Below, in pieces: positions 11,097 to 21,749 of a stretch of DNA of 64,000 nt. This stretch comes from Liopterus haemorrhoidalis (lineage: Eukaryota > Arthropoda > Insecta > Coleoptera > Dytiscidae). A program made the translations under genes and the position numbers. Every line of letters begins with the position of its first letter. The stretch's first letter is position 1. The notes beneath the pieces are model-generated. The model saw only the letters and a list, made by a program, of their open reading frames with translations, had not been told where the DNA came from and did no database searches. The stretch is taken from assembly GCA_963971575.1 (NCBI GenBank), contig OZ020618.1:48126509-48190508 (forward strand). Direction: 5' to 3'.

Positions 11097-12383
11097 CCAG
11101 GTCTACAAGTATGAAATGCGGATTTTTTTCAAATTTGCCGCGCAAACAGTGTGTATAGTTCAAAGTTTCAACACATATGGCGTTTTGTTATGTTATCATT
11201 AAGTGTTAAATGCGTATAGGTTATAATTTGAAAAGTGATCATATAGTTTTGTTTTACTGTGTTAAAAATTTCAAATTTTGTGCCAAATAAACAGCATTCG
11301 CGGACAGTATTACTGTTTTGTTTTCATTTGAAAAAAACTGCTGCTGAATCATACCGACTGCTTCGAGAAGCTTATGGTGAATATGCTCCATCACAAGATA
11401 TGTGTGAACGATGGTTTCGGCGTTTCAAAAGTGGTGACTTTGATCTTACAGACAAAGAACATGGAAAACCTCCAAAAAAATATGAAGATACAAAATTGGA
11501 AACATTGCTACAGGAAGACGATAGTCAATCACAAAAACAACCAGCAGAGCAGTTAGGCGTTAGTCACCCAGCTGTTTCCAATCGCCTACGAGAGATGGGT
11601 AAGATCCAGAAAGTCGGCAGATGGGTTCCACATGCATTGAATGACAGGCAGATGAAAAAACGCAAAAACACTTGTGAAATTTTGCTAGCACGATACAAAA
11701 GAAAGTCTTTTTTGCATCGTATCATTACTGGCGATGAAAAATGGATTTATTTTGAAAATCCCAAACGCAAAAAATCATGGGTGAACCCAGGTTTACCATC
11801 CACATCAACTGCAAGACTGAATCGCTTTGGCAAAAAGACAATTCTTTGTACTTGGTGGGACCAAAAGGGTGTGGTCTATTATGAATTGTTAAAATCTGGT
11901 GAAACAGTTAATACCCAACGTTATCAACAACAACTGATCGAATTGAACCATTCGCTGCTCATAAAACGATCAGAATACGAAAGAAGACAGCACAAGGTAA
12001 TCTTTCTTCACGATAACGATACGATCACATAAGGCAAAAGCAGTTTGCAACACATTGGAGGCACTCAAGTGGGAAGTGCTACCCCATGCCGCTTACTCAC
12101 CAGACTTGGCCCCTTCAGATTACCACTTATTCGCATCGATGGGTCACGCACTGGCCGAGCACCACTTTTGTTCATATAAAAATGTGAAAGAATGGCTAGA
12201 TGAATGGGTTGCGGGGAAAGGGGAAGAGTTCTACTGGCGAGGTATTCACAAATGGCCTGAAAGATGGGAAAAATGTATAACTTCTAATGGAGCATACTTT
12301 GAATAAATAAACTTTTACTGTTCTTTAGAGTTTAATGTGTTTTATTTTTTAAAAAAATCCGGATTTCATACTTGTAGACCTGG
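11097..12383 (+). mobile_element. Near-complete mariner, family F (1287 bp)
   Basis: The inverted repeats CCAGGTCTACAAGTATGAAA are identical over the first 20 bases at both ends, and differ by one base over about 30. TA duplications lie at 11095-11096 and 12384-12385. The length is normal for a mariner and both ends are present. Internal damage is light, so this is the best preserved DNA transposon in the window. Confidence 0.93.
11268..12306 (+). pseudogene. Mariner DD34D-type transposase, one frameshift
   Basis: An almost full-length mariner transposase of about 340 residues. The N-terminal HTH region is FVPNKQHSRTVLLFCFHLKK, TAAESYRLLREAYGEYAPSQ, CERWFRRFKSGDFDLTDKEH. The second HTH includes LGVSHPAVSNRLREMG. 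The catalytic motifs are all present: ITGDEKWIYFENPKRKKSW (first Asp), VIFLHDN (second Asp) and AAYSPDLAPSDYHLFASMGH (third Asp). A single-base insertion near 12015, right after HDN, shifts the frame; the rest reads on from about 12028 to TAA 12306. No in-frame ATG precedes the HTH. ATT at 11268, just before SNFVPNK, is probably the decayed start codon (inference). A fragment of a related mariner lies at 54457-54640. Confidence 0.92.
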
Positions 12384-13454
12384 TATATTAATAAGACAGG
12401 AATGTTTGGCAGGGAACGAGTACCCGTGTATTGATATTATGATTTGGATTTTTCTACGTCTACGAACATCTCATTAATAATGTCGTTAGTGCAGATTTGC
12501 CTAAAAACGTCCGCACTCTGATTATCATGCAAAGAATTATTTAAAATGCAGTTATAATCAACAAAAATATTCGAGAAACTTAAAATATGGAGGGTGATGT
12601 AAGACTTTCTACCACTGTACAGGTCACGACTAGTCAGCAAGGGCATAAGAGGCCCATTAGGCGGACAAGGTAAGTTTCTTGACCGTCTGTCGTTTATAAC
12701 GTAAAGTTAGCAACCTTGTTCATGCTATGTCATAATAAAATATAACAACAGAACTCTAAACATTTGGTAAATATTTCATCTCAAATAAATTACCTTAAAA
12801 CCCTTAATAAATCTTAAAAATAAATTGTAATAGATATAAAAATACTTGAAATATTACTATAAACTATAGAAATCATTCATCCGTTGTATAAGAAAACTCA
12901 ATTTTAAAAATTGCTAATACTTATTGCATCGTAGAAAAATAATTCTATTAACTGAGTCCATAAATCTCTATACTGATCGTGGTTTTATTTATAAAAATCC
13001 CCATTGCAAATAATAAAATTAAAAAGAAACTGAACATTAAAGTTTCAGGTAATTATTTTTTTGTGTTAAATGAAATATTTTTTCAGCAAAAAGGGATAAT
13101 ACTAAATAATACTTAATGACTAAACTCCGGTGCTTATAAAAGTGTTGTAAAGTATAATTAAATCTGTTTTTAGAGTAAAGCAAAATAGTCTCAATTAGAA
13201 TTTACTGCTTTACCTTTTTGAGAATCCGGTAAAAGCTGCGTATAACGTTAAATGAAACGATAATGAAGCGATAGCGATTTTTAGAATAGAATTTTTGTTG
13301 CTCATTTTATCTTATGAATGTGGGATGTGTACTATTAATTTTAAAAAATGTACCACATATCATCAATTATGATAAAACAATACACAGGCACTGGTGTAAT
13401 GGGACTGACCTGGTTGTTATATTTTAAAGGAGATTTTGAGCTATATGCTCAGGC
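12384..13454. other. Noncoding stretch with one unassigned minus-strand ORF
   Basis: The only notable frame is a 69-codon minus-strand ORF at 12646-12437 that starts MPLLTSRDLYSGRKSYITLH. I do not recognise it; an old exon or a repeat fragment are both possible. The remainder is AT-rich without genes. Confidence 0.4.
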
Positions 13455-13820
13455 AAAAAATTACTGTTATTGAGAAAAGATGTATATATTAATATTTTTG
13501 ACCCAACGAAATAATGCAAAAACTTAAAGAAAAATAGCCTAGATTGGTCAACAGATCGACTCCTACCTTATTGCACGGTAACGCTAGACCTCTCACTGCA
13601 CAAATGACTGTGGCAAAACTACAGGAATTGGAGTTGGAATTTCTTCATCATCCTCCATACTCACCAGACCTAGCCCCCACTGACTACCACTTCTTCCGCA
13701 ATTTGGACAACTTTTTAATAGGAAAACAGTTTAATTCCGACAATGCTGTAAAACTGGCCTTCCAGGAATTCATTGACTCTCGTCCGCCAGGATTCTATAC
13801 CACCGACCTGAACAACCTGC

Positions 13821-14418
13821 CGATGATAATGATGATGATGTATTTGACAGTTTAGAATCTATAAAGACTGGTTATATCATTAGTGAACATATTTTTGAAA
13901 AAAAAACATGTTAACTATGAATCAGTTTCAAAACTTCATAGAATTAGCCCAAATTAATAACGACCTTCTGTCCTTAAGCAAAAATTACACCGAAAACCCA
14001 CAAATCTTAATAGAAATAATGAGAAATCTTCGTATCGAAGTAACAACCAAAACCGTTAAAGCACGACTTACACACACCATACATAAACTCGAACAACAAA
14101 TAATAAAGAACCATAACACATTAAGAACAAAAATGGGAACACTTAGAGGAAATTCAAATGATTATATCGCAAGAACAACCAAATTATGTATGCTTAAAAG
14201 ACACCAACTTAAAACCAGATAAACAAGCAACATCACGTCTGTACACCCTCTACAGAAAAGACAAAAACAACTTATAGAGGCAAGCGGTGGAGTCGCCATA
14301 CTGGCGAAAAATACAAACTTTGCAGACCAGTTGACACTCAACACTGAACTAGAAGCGGTCGCTATCAAAACATATATCCCAAAATTCTATCTAAAACGTT
14401 TTAGATATTCTATCAAAC
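13821..14418 (+). pseudogene. Non-LTR retrotransposon fragment (endonuclease N-terminus)
   Basis: This is foreign DNA inside the mariner above. The frame at 13908-14222 starts MLTMNQFQNFIELAQINNDL and may be the end of a LINE ORF1; I do not recognise it surely. Around 14160-14230 a second frame gives QPNYVCLKDTNLKPDKQATS, like the CLQET...KP region of APE-type LINE endonucleases. After a frameshift comes GGVAILAKNTNFADQLTLNT and ELEAVAIKTYIPKFYL, the next conserved block. The piece ends abruptly without poly-A, so it was trimmed or arrived by a rearrangement. Confidence 0.7.
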
Positions 14419-14509
14419 ATGGCAAAAGTGTATAGACAATATGTGTGCATACTTTGATGAATAAAATAATTCCTTATATTTGTAAGTTATCAACCAACTT
14501 TGCCTTTTT

Positions 14510-14555
14510 AGGGTTTGCAGGTATGACCAAAAAACCTTTATACCGTCATTTTGTC

Positions 14556-14633
<78 letters not shown>

Positions 14634-15619
14634 TCGGTAAAAATTGTAGCCAAACGGCTAAACCTAGAGAGTTGAAATTTGGCATGCTTGTACAACTTTT
14701 TGACCCGCACATAGGAAAAATACTAAAACATCTAAAAAACATATCCCCCTAAAAATATAAACAAATATGTGCTCATCGAAAAAAATAATATTTTTTTAAA
14801 ATTCTGAGTAGGGTATCAAATTAAAGCTCTTAATACGTGGATTAACGATCAAAATTTTATTTTTGCAAAATAAATTATTTTGATGCGATTTTTGCCAAAA
14901 TTGTGCAAAAAAATTTTTGTCCCACACCCTGTAGCCCAGATGGTTTAAAGCAAAATCTGAAAAAATTCGAAGTAGTGTACATTGGTGTGAACCGGAATAG
15001 TACAACAGGAATTTTTGATCAGATTATGTTTTCGGAAAATAATGCATTTTTTGTGTTTTTAACCAAAATATGTTAAATATTTAATTCGCTATGTAACTCA
15101 GTAGATAAGTCAGTGTTCATAGCGATGTGCGTTTCGTCATTGGTTTTTTTAATTTTCCAAACAGGTAACTTGCAAACTAGAGTTCGAATCCTGTCAATTT
15201 TAATTTTTTTGTTTTTTTTTGCAGTTTTCTTTTGTTTAAATTATTATGTTAAAATTCTAGTTATATTTTGGTAAATGTTGCATTTAATTTTTAAAAGCGT
15301 AAATTTAATAACCAGTGGGAAGTGTTGAAATTATAATTTAATTCTATGTTTGATGTATAAGAAATCAGAGGGCGGGGCTAATGATTTAAGCAACCAATAG
15401 AAGCTATAGCCATAGGCAATTTTCTAAATCTTAATGAACCTTGCTATGTAAAAAAAATACTGCACATATTTAGAAACTTAAATAATGGTATTAGGCATTC
15501 GAATTAAAATTCATAAAAAAATATTTTGACATAAAATTTGTTTTGGCATCCCAAATAATCATCATTCAGTTACTAAATACCTGCAAAACCCTGAAATGTG
15601 TGAAAATTCACACTCCACA
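14510..15619 (+). mobile_element. HINE-type element, complete copy C1
   Basis: The left end is AGGGTTTGCAGGTATGACC, with the GTCT array at 14556-14634. The conserved blocks run GGCTAAACCTAGAGAGTTGA, GTAGGGTATCAAATTAAAGC and GGTGTGAACCGGAATAGTAC to a tRNA-like cassette at about 15091-15195. After this come TTCTAGTTATATTTTGGTAA, ATACCTGCAAAACCCT and the stem-loop GTGTGAAAATTCACAC, ending at CTCCACA. It sits between runs of T inside a mariner. The empty site at 32885-32891 has T7; here T5 is on the left and T7 on the right. Insertion into a T run, subterminal inverted repeats, a microsatellite and a 3' stem-loop match Helentron-associated elements. It has no coding capacity. Confidence 0.88.
15091..15195 (+). 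other. tRNA-like cassette of HINE C1
   Basis: An A-box-like TAACTCAGTAGATAAG (15094-15109) and a B-box GAGTTCGAATCC (15180-15191) are followed by CTGTC. The spacing is longer than in a tRNA, suggesting an insertion. Of the other cassettes only C4 resembles it, in the B-box and the bases just before the A-box. Confidence 0.5.
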
Positions 15620-15678
15620 TTTTTTTCTACAAATCTCATCCTTGACGACCTAATACATATCTCAAGTTATTTTACAAT

Positions 15679-16304
15679 GGGTACATTCGATTTGACGCTC
15701 CGAGCGTTCCGAGCACGCTCTGTACACTCAAACGTGTTCGATTTGACGCTCGGAGTACACTCAATTGCATTCGTTTTGCGATCGAGCGAGCATTTAGAGT
15801 GCGCTCTATGTGTTCGGGGTTTTAAGACCGAGCGTATGGAGTATGACGTAAAAAAGTGGGGGAAGTTTAAAATTAAATTATAAATAAAATAAAAATAATA
15901 GCCTTAGACAAATAATATTGTTATTTGTCTATGGCTACAGAGTACGGCTATTTTATGTATTTGTGACGTTCTGTAAACAGTAAAAAAATTATTAAAATAC
16001 ACCGTACATATAATTAAAATGGAAAAAATTCATTAAATTAATTCATTAATTATTATTTAATTTTTAATTAATTTTATTTCTTCATTATTGAAAAAAAATC
16101 AAGGAAAAACCGAGGTACATATATAATTTTGATTTATGACTGACGTGAATTAATCTGACAGTAAAAACGCCGCCTAAAATTGTAGGGTTAGATTTTATAA
16201 ACAATACGTCACAAGAACGCTCGCTCCGTTAGTGCTCTATTTATGACGTCACCATCAACTGTTCGCTCAACGCTCGCTCTACTCTGTACAACTCGAATGC
16301 ACCC
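15679..16304. mobile_element. MITE with CGCTCG-rich ends, Harbinger-like
   Basis: The ends GGGTACATTCGA and TCGAATGCACCC are inverted repeats, flanked by AAT at 15676-15678 and 16305-16307, a 3-bp duplication as in PIF/Harbinger elements. Both subterminal parts are GC-rich with repeated GAGCG/CGCTC (15700-15830, 16215-16295), while the middle is AT-rich. The 95-codon frame at 15596-15883 runs across the boundary and is chance. Confidence 0.7.
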
Positions 16305-16973
16305 AATATATAAGGTGGAATTTACACCAACTGTTTTATTTTTACTTCAAATTTTCCTAATTTTTCAACATCGAAAGGCAAGACCTACATCAATCAATTC
16401 TACTTACTAAAATATTTCATATTCGTCGCGTCTGAATATCTTTCAAAACTCAGGAATAACGATCTCTCTTTGTTTGCGATTCTGAATTTTTTATGAATGA
16501 TTTTTAAATGGTGAAAACTTTTTGCTTGGGATGTACATATATCAGGACTTAGAACGTCTTAATAAAAAGTTTAGGGAGTGATCGTGAACGGGCACGTTAG
16601 CACCCTTTGATGTTATTAACGCAAGTCTCGCTCCGGTTGTGTGCCCATGGAATAGCAATGTACAGGCTAGGACAATTCGTTCGTTGACCGTTTCGAACAC
16701 TCTTTTTTAACGATCCATTTAACGTGGCAGATCGTGCTTCGAGCACAGGACCAGAACACAACGCACAGTTAAAGGAAATTTTATTATTTACTCTGCGGCC
16801 GGTTGGGACTTGACAAATCTCCCTCGCCAGAGCATGCTTTATTAAAATGCCACAAGTCTACAAATGTTCCGCCTTTAACTTCTATTTATAGAAATCTTTA
16901 AAAAGTTCTTCAACTATTTACTCATGGTTTACATAGATCAGATTATTTCAAAACCACGTAAAATTCAGTTTTT
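16305..16973. other. Noncoding stretch
   Basis: Mixed composition, GC-richer at 16570-16860. I see no gene, frame or repeat family that I can name. Confidence 0.45.
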
Positions 16974-17268
16974 AGGATTTTGTAGGTATGACCAAAAAAC
17001 TCTTATACAGTAATACCCCTCCACTCGACTGCCTCTTAGCTCGACGTGTTCGCCATTCGACGTAAATGTCGAGAGTGAGAGTCGATGGAAGCATCGCTAT
17101 CCGACGCGTGATCGAATACCGATCACGTGATACATATTTTGGTAAATAAAGCTAAATTAACGCATGGCCAGCAATTCGCGCCTAGATATCTTGACGAAAA
17201 CAACTCAGAATTAGTGCTGCTATGAACTTTTTGTTTTTGGCTAAAATGAGTGTTTTATATTTATAATT

Positions 17269-17573
17269 ATGGGTCCAAAGAAGGCTACAAGCATAGCTAA
17301 AAGGAAAACCGTAAGAATCACTATGGAACATAAAAAAAAAATAATAGCCAAATATGAAAGTGGTATTCGTGTGACTGAGTTGTATACAAGGTATGGCATT
17401 CCTAGATCGACGATCAGTACTTTTTTACAGCATAAGGAAGCAATTAACAGTGCCGATGTAGCGAAGGAAGTTTTTCAATAACCAAACTTCGTCCACCTAT
17501 TATTGCCGAAATTGGAAAATTATTGTTAATTTGGATCAAAGAAAAAGAGTTAGCTGGTGATAGTGTTACCTTG
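17269..17573 (+). pseudogene. Tigger transposase N-terminal HTH fragment
   Basis: ATG 17269 opens MGPKKATSIAKRKTVRITME, then HKKKIIAKYESGIRVTELYT and RYGIPRSTISTFLQHKEAIN. This is the CENP-B/Psq-type N-terminal HTH of Tigger (TIGD-like) transposases. A frameshift near 17480 ends the frame. The next family block continues in another frame as TKLRPPIIAEIGKLLLIWIK and EKELAGDSVTL until a MITE interrupts it at 17576. The DDE catalytic domain is absent on the other side, so it was deleted. Confidence 0.85.
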
Positions 17574-17575
17574 TA

Positions 17576-18198
17576 CCGGGTGAATTATTTAAAGAGCAAC
17601 ATACATGTTTCACATATAATGTTAATGAAGTGAGTTATGTCATTTGCAACATAGCAAATTATGAAAGCAAGTTCATATCCATCGCAACAGATATGCAATG
17701 GTGCTTAGATATAAAAGTTATTTGGCATGATAAAGTTCCTAGACGGCAAAACAATAGTAAATTAGAAACAATAAATGCATTTTTATTGGTTTGTTTATAT
17801 TTACATACAACCAAAAATAATAATGTCTTTAGTAGCTAAGTCCAAAAAATATTTAAAAAAAATAATATTTTGTCTTTTCTATGGATACGATAAGCATTTG
17901 TTTTATGGCTATGTTGCTTTTGAAATAACTCACTTCATTAACATTATACTGAGTGATTATTTAATGGCGAGACGACGTCACTGAAAGTTTTAATAATTTG
18001 CCGTTTCATACACATCGTTGCAGGCGATTATGCGCGCATGCGCATAATCTTTTTTTCTTCATAATCAAATTTTCTTCAAGGTTATTATAGTCATAGTATT
18101 CTGCTAGGAGGCACGTAAAATTCGGTGACGTCGTCTCGCCATTAAATAATCACTCTGTATGTGAAACATGTATGTTGTTCCTTAAATAATTCACCCGG
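17576..18198. mobile_element. Foldback MITE nested in the Tigger element
   Basis: The left arm CCGGGTGAATTATTTAAAGA through about 17656 is inverted on the right, ending GGTGAATTATTTAA's complement TTAAATAATTCACCCGG (18182-18198). TA flanks lie at 17574-17575 and 18199-18200. The arms are about 80 bases. The right arm is split by another MITE; joining across that insertion makes the two arms match, which fixes the order of events. Confidence 0.9.
17949..18157. mobile_element. 209-bp MITE nested in the foldback
   Basis: The ends CTGAGTGATTATTTAATGGC and GCCATTAAATAATCACTCTG are inverted repeats of about 35 bases, running on through GAGACGACGTCA. The element is flanked by TA at 17947-17948 and 18158-18159 and interrupts the right arm of the surrounding foldback. 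Confidence 0.92.
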
Positions 18199-18837
18199 TA
18201 TGTATATGTATAAATGTACATATGATTCCCTTTATTTCTTATGGGGAAATTCGACTCGCCACTCGACGAAATCGCTATTCGACGCTTTTTCAGAACGAAT
18301 TAACGTTGAGTGGCGGGGTATTACTGTACCGTCATTTTGTCGTCTGTCTGTCTATCTGTCTGTCTGTTCGGTAAAAATTGTACTTAAATGGCTAAACTTA
18401 GAGAGTTGAAATTTTCGTTGAAAACTCTTTGACCCGCACATAGGAAAAACACTAACACATCTAAAAACATATCCCCCTAAAAATATAAACAAATATGTGC
18501 TCGTCGAAAAAAAAAATATATTTTTTTAAAATTATGAGTAGGGTATCAAATGAAAGCCCGTACGTGGATTAACGATCAAAATTTTAGTTTTGCAACACAA
18601 ATTATTTTGATGAGATTTTTGCCAAAATTGTGCAAAAAAAAAATTTGTCCCACACCCTGTAGCCCAGATGGTTTAAACTTAAAATCTGAAAAAGTTCTAA
18701 TGAATGTACATTGGTGTGAATCGGAATAGTACAACAGGAATTTTTGATCAGATTATTTTTTCGGAAAATAACGCATTTTTTGTGTTTTTTGTTCACGATT
18801 TACAAAATTTATAGTTATATAACACACTAGACTAGAA

Positions 18838-18912
18838 GACGTATCATGGTGTAACGGTTAGCATGCTCGCTAGCTACCCAGAATTCTAGGGTTAGCTCCC
18901 GGCAGAGGAGAT
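18838..18912 (+). other. tRNA-like cassette of HINE C2
   Basis: TGGTGTAACGGTTAGCATG (18847-18865) is a good A-box and D-arm match. GGGTTAGCTCCCGG (18889-18902) stands where a B-box GGTTCGANTCC would be and keeps the GGG/CCC T-stem. The spacing is tRNA-like. Confidence 0.55.
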
Positions 18913-19166
18913 AATTTTATTTATTTTTTTCCATTTTTATTTTCTTTAAATTATTTTGTCAAAATTCTAGTTATATTTTGGCAAATGTTGCATTTAATGT
19001 TTAAGAGCGTAAATTTAATAACCAGTTGGAATGTCGGAATTATATTTTCATTCTATGTGTCATGTATACGAAACCAAAGGAGCGGAGCATTTGACAACCA
19101 ATGGAAACCATAGGCGCAATTTTCAAAATCTTAATGAACCTTTCTATATAAAAAATACTGCACATT

Positions 19167-19845
19167 GTCCTATAATTATTATTGAATGTAATAATAAAAT
19201 AAATTGACAAAATTCATTGGTTTTTGAATAGATCCAATTTTAGTATATTAATAAATATATTTAGATTTTTCACAAAAATCTGTATCCAATAATTTTACTT
19301 CAGTTGACAAGTTATTTCCTTAAAAGTTATTCATCTGCAAACTATTAAAGAAACAATTTACTTGGCTATACAAATAGCATAATTAAAATTTCCAGTAAAT
19401 TTAATTTTAGAATATTATTTAAAATTCATATTTAACATTAAATTGACATGAAGTTTCTGTTACTATTTTTGTAGGTATGCAGTTATATTATTAAATTCAC
19501 GTTTAAATACCTGCAACTGAAAGTATTTAGTTATATATTTTGAATGTGTGGCAGCACCGTATGTTTGTTTTAATTAAAAGTATAACTGGTAAATTCTTTA
19601 GAAAATGAGTAAGTTTTAAAGGATTATTGCAGAATTACGAAAGCTCTTAAATGCTACTGTGGCGCAGCTGTCCTTGTTCTAGTTTTATATTTGACTTGTG
19701 TCTTGGTACGTGGAATTATAGTAAGTATTATCAGCACGTATACCTATACAGATTGTAAGTTTCTTATACAAAACAATCTTAAATCAATCTTAAATAAAAT
19801 TTGCAACAATCTATACGATCAAAATTAGCAGCGAATTGCAATATA
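19167..19845. other. AT-rich noncoding stretch
   Basis: I see no gene. GTAGGTATGCAGTT and AAATACCTGCAACTG (19471-19524) form a loose inverted pair, too weak to call. Confidence 0.4.
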
Positions 19846-20000
19846 CGAGGGTTGCTACTTAATTTTTACGTATAACGAGGAAAACAACAAAATTTGTTTA
19901 TTTAAATATTTTTATTGTTTTTCAAAATACAGCCTTTGACAAATTTGGCGACAAATGCAAAAAGTGGCACATTGTTTTTGGAAAACCATTCGTTTGTTGC
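19846..20000 (-). mobile_element. Mariner 3'-end fragment
   Basis: TACGAGGGTTGCTACTTAAT at 19846 resembles a mariner inverted repeat. The adjoining minus-strand text near 19920-20010 (CHKAKATNEWFSKNN) resembles part of a mariner C-terminal region. The rest of the element is absent. Confidence 0.4.
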
Positions 20001-20051
20001 TTTGGCTTTGTGACAGGGTAATAATTGAATTTTAATACAAAATGTCCTAGA

Positions 20052-21624
20052 CTAATCTGAGACGTCATCTTCTGAAGAAGTGTCTAACCTCAGTTTCTTT
20101 TTTACTTGTGTAGCTGACTTCTTTGACTGTTTAGTTCTCTTTATTTCGTTTTTCTGGAGTGTCTGTAACAATACGAGTTCTTCCTGGTTTTCGTCCCCTG
20201 TTACCCACTTTTCTAGGCCCAGCTTTTGGAAATGGTTGCACTGCTTTTGGAGATAGAATAACTGTATCATTGTCAGAGGCAGATACTAAAGAATCAGTTG
20301 ATGGACCGGCCTTTGCATAGTGTTCTGTTGACGTTCCTACAGTGATAGCTGATAAATTTTTTGGCTTTTCTGGATTGGGACGGTCTGTTACTGACGACTC
20401 TAAAAAATCTTCTATGAAAATGCCACGGTCCATGGGAAAAATGCCTGCAGTTTTAAAACCATAAGTTATATTATTGGCGTTAAAAGCACGGTAATATATT
20501 TTTCCCAAGACTCCAGAAATCGAATAAATATCAAAGGTTTTTCCTGGATTATTTACAAGCCAGTCATCAACACTTTGGTTGTAATAAGTCTTTAATGGGC
20601 CATATACAGAAACATCCAGAGGCTGTAATTTATTTGAGGTATGTGGTGGGAAAGTCACCATTACAATTCCTGATTCTGCAGCACATTCTACAGCTTCATA
20701 AGATAAGTGGCTTTCATGATTGTCCAATAATAATAGCATTCGTGATTCTTTTGATGTTTGAGTATGATGTATAAAATGATGCAAGAACTGTAAAAATAGA
20801 CGAACATTTGACCATCCTGATGGATTGGCTCCGCCAATGGTAGCTGGTGGAGCCTCGTTTATCATAAATTCCTTGAAAAATACTCGAGGTAATATAAACA
20901 TTGGCGGAATGTGATTTCCTAGTGCATTTATAGCGGCAATCATAGTAACAAGTTGGCCATGTTCAGCGGACGTAACTTTGCCAACTTGTTTGGTACCTTT
21001 TGGTGCGATAACATTGGAAGGCACCTGGACTGCCATTAATCCCGTTTCATAAATATTCCATATCCTTTGCGGAGGGAATAGGCTAAATCTTTTGTGCACA
21101 CTTTCAACATTATTAAAGAAATTGTCAACATTAGTTTTGTTAAAGCTTGTACATCTAGTTAAACTGGTAGCCTCTGGTTTACGGATGGACAGTTCTTTTC
21201 CATGCCTCTTCATAAAAGATCGCATCCATTCTAATCCGGCTATCTTTTCTTCATCCCATTTCGTTGGATATATTTTCTTGCTTGCAGTAGCATACTTATA
21301 AGCTACTTGTCTTACTCCTTTTTTAGTAAGACCGTATTTCATTTTGGCTACAGTAACAATATAATTAACTAAACTTTATTCTTCTTCCGCAGAGAAAATT
21401 CTTATATTATCATATTTTGGTTAATATATGGAATTTATTTGTGGAGACTGTTTATATAATTTTAATTGCCTGCTTAATGTAGCAGGAGAAATATGGAAAT
21501 ATTTACTTGATTCCCTGATACCAATTTTTTTTTCAGTATCTGTTTGACATATAGCTTGTAATGCCGTTAACATTCTTTCAGGGCTAATACTACCCCTTTT
21601 CTTGCCACTTTTGCTACGTGGCAT
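20052..21624 (-). pseudogene. pogo/jerky-type transposase pseudogene
   Basis: The minus-strand start is ATG 21624 (MPRSKSGKKRGSISPERML). An N-terminal HTH follows (GIRESSKYFHISPATLSRQL). Two in-frame TAA codons at 21421-21423 and about 21377 break the frame; the text between and after them stays in register (FSAEEE, SLVNYIVTVAK). The middle has the CENP-B-like second HTH (GLEWMRSFMKRHGKELSIRK). In the DDE_1 domain the first motif reads IWNIYETGL where the family has NxDET, so the first catalytic Asp is Tyr (TAT for GAT). The second (LLLLDNHESHL) and third (LQPLDVSVYGPLK) motifs are intact. A frameshift in an A-run near 20147 moves the C-terminus to KRTKQSKKSATQVKKKLRLD. No inverted repeats were found. 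Confidence 0.9.
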
Positions 21625-21749
21625 AATGAATCTGAAAAAATACATTTTCAAATAATACCTTAGTGTACTTACTCGAAAACAACCTATTGTACCGTGAAAC
21701 AGTGTTTCCAGGGACAACATACGATATGTTTCAAGGTACAACTATATGG

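Larger units (their letters stand above)
13455..15653 (+). pseudogene. Mariner family D relic, split by a LINE piece and a HINE
   Basis: The sequence from about 13455 is close to the family D copy at 32082-32918. It encodes the mariner C-terminal catalytic region: NARPLTAQMTVAKLQELELE, PPYSPDLAPTDYHFFRNLDN, FLIGKQFNSDNAVKLAFQEF and IDSRPPGFYTTDLNNLP. It stops at 13820 and resumes at 14419 with WQKCIDNMCAYFDE, so 13821-14418 is inserted LINE sequence. The 3' end is interrupted again at 14509 and resumes at 15620 with TTTTTTCTACAAATCTCATC, ending CCTTGACGACCTAA before TA 15654-15655. The first catalytic domain and left end are missing. Confidence 0.88.
17008..18326 (+). mobile_element. Tigger/pogo-type element nested in HINE C2
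   Basis: The inverted repeats are CAGTAATACCCCTCCACTC at the left and GAGTGGCGGGGTATTACTG at the right, flanked by TA (17006-17007, 18327-18328). Both subterminal parts contain repeated TCGACG/CGACTCG-like words. Only the DNA-binding part of the transposase remains. A foldback MITE occupies 17576-18198. Confidence 0.92.
16974..19166 (+). mobile_element. HINE-type element C2, split by a Tigger element
   Basis: The left end AGGATTTTGTAGGTATGACC is followed by CTCTTATA. The element continues at 18327 with TACCGTCATTTTGTCGTCTG and a GTCT array. The usual blocks follow to a tRNA-like cassette at 18838-18912, then the right-hand half until about 19166 (AATACTGCACAT). There the final stem-loop and right subterminal repeat are missing. 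The interruption at 17008-18326 is a Tigger element with TA duplication. Confidence 0.85.

Noticed and set aside
14445..14742. Cys/Leu/Ser/Val and Asp/Arg/Gln/Thr repeat proteins (also at 25291-25571, 46374-46559, 52927-53353)
   Set aside because: They are translations of the (GTCT)n microsatellite of repeat elements, open in all frames only because the repeat has no stop codons.
15091..15195. True tRNA genes in the HINE cassettes or at 9262
   Set aside because: Boxes match, but I could not find a complete acceptor stem and standard anticodon arm by eye in any of them. tRNA-like is the safer call.
15680..15880. Open frame rich in Arg/Ser/Leu
   Set aside because: Falls across the CG-rich MITE end and has no protein-like conservation.
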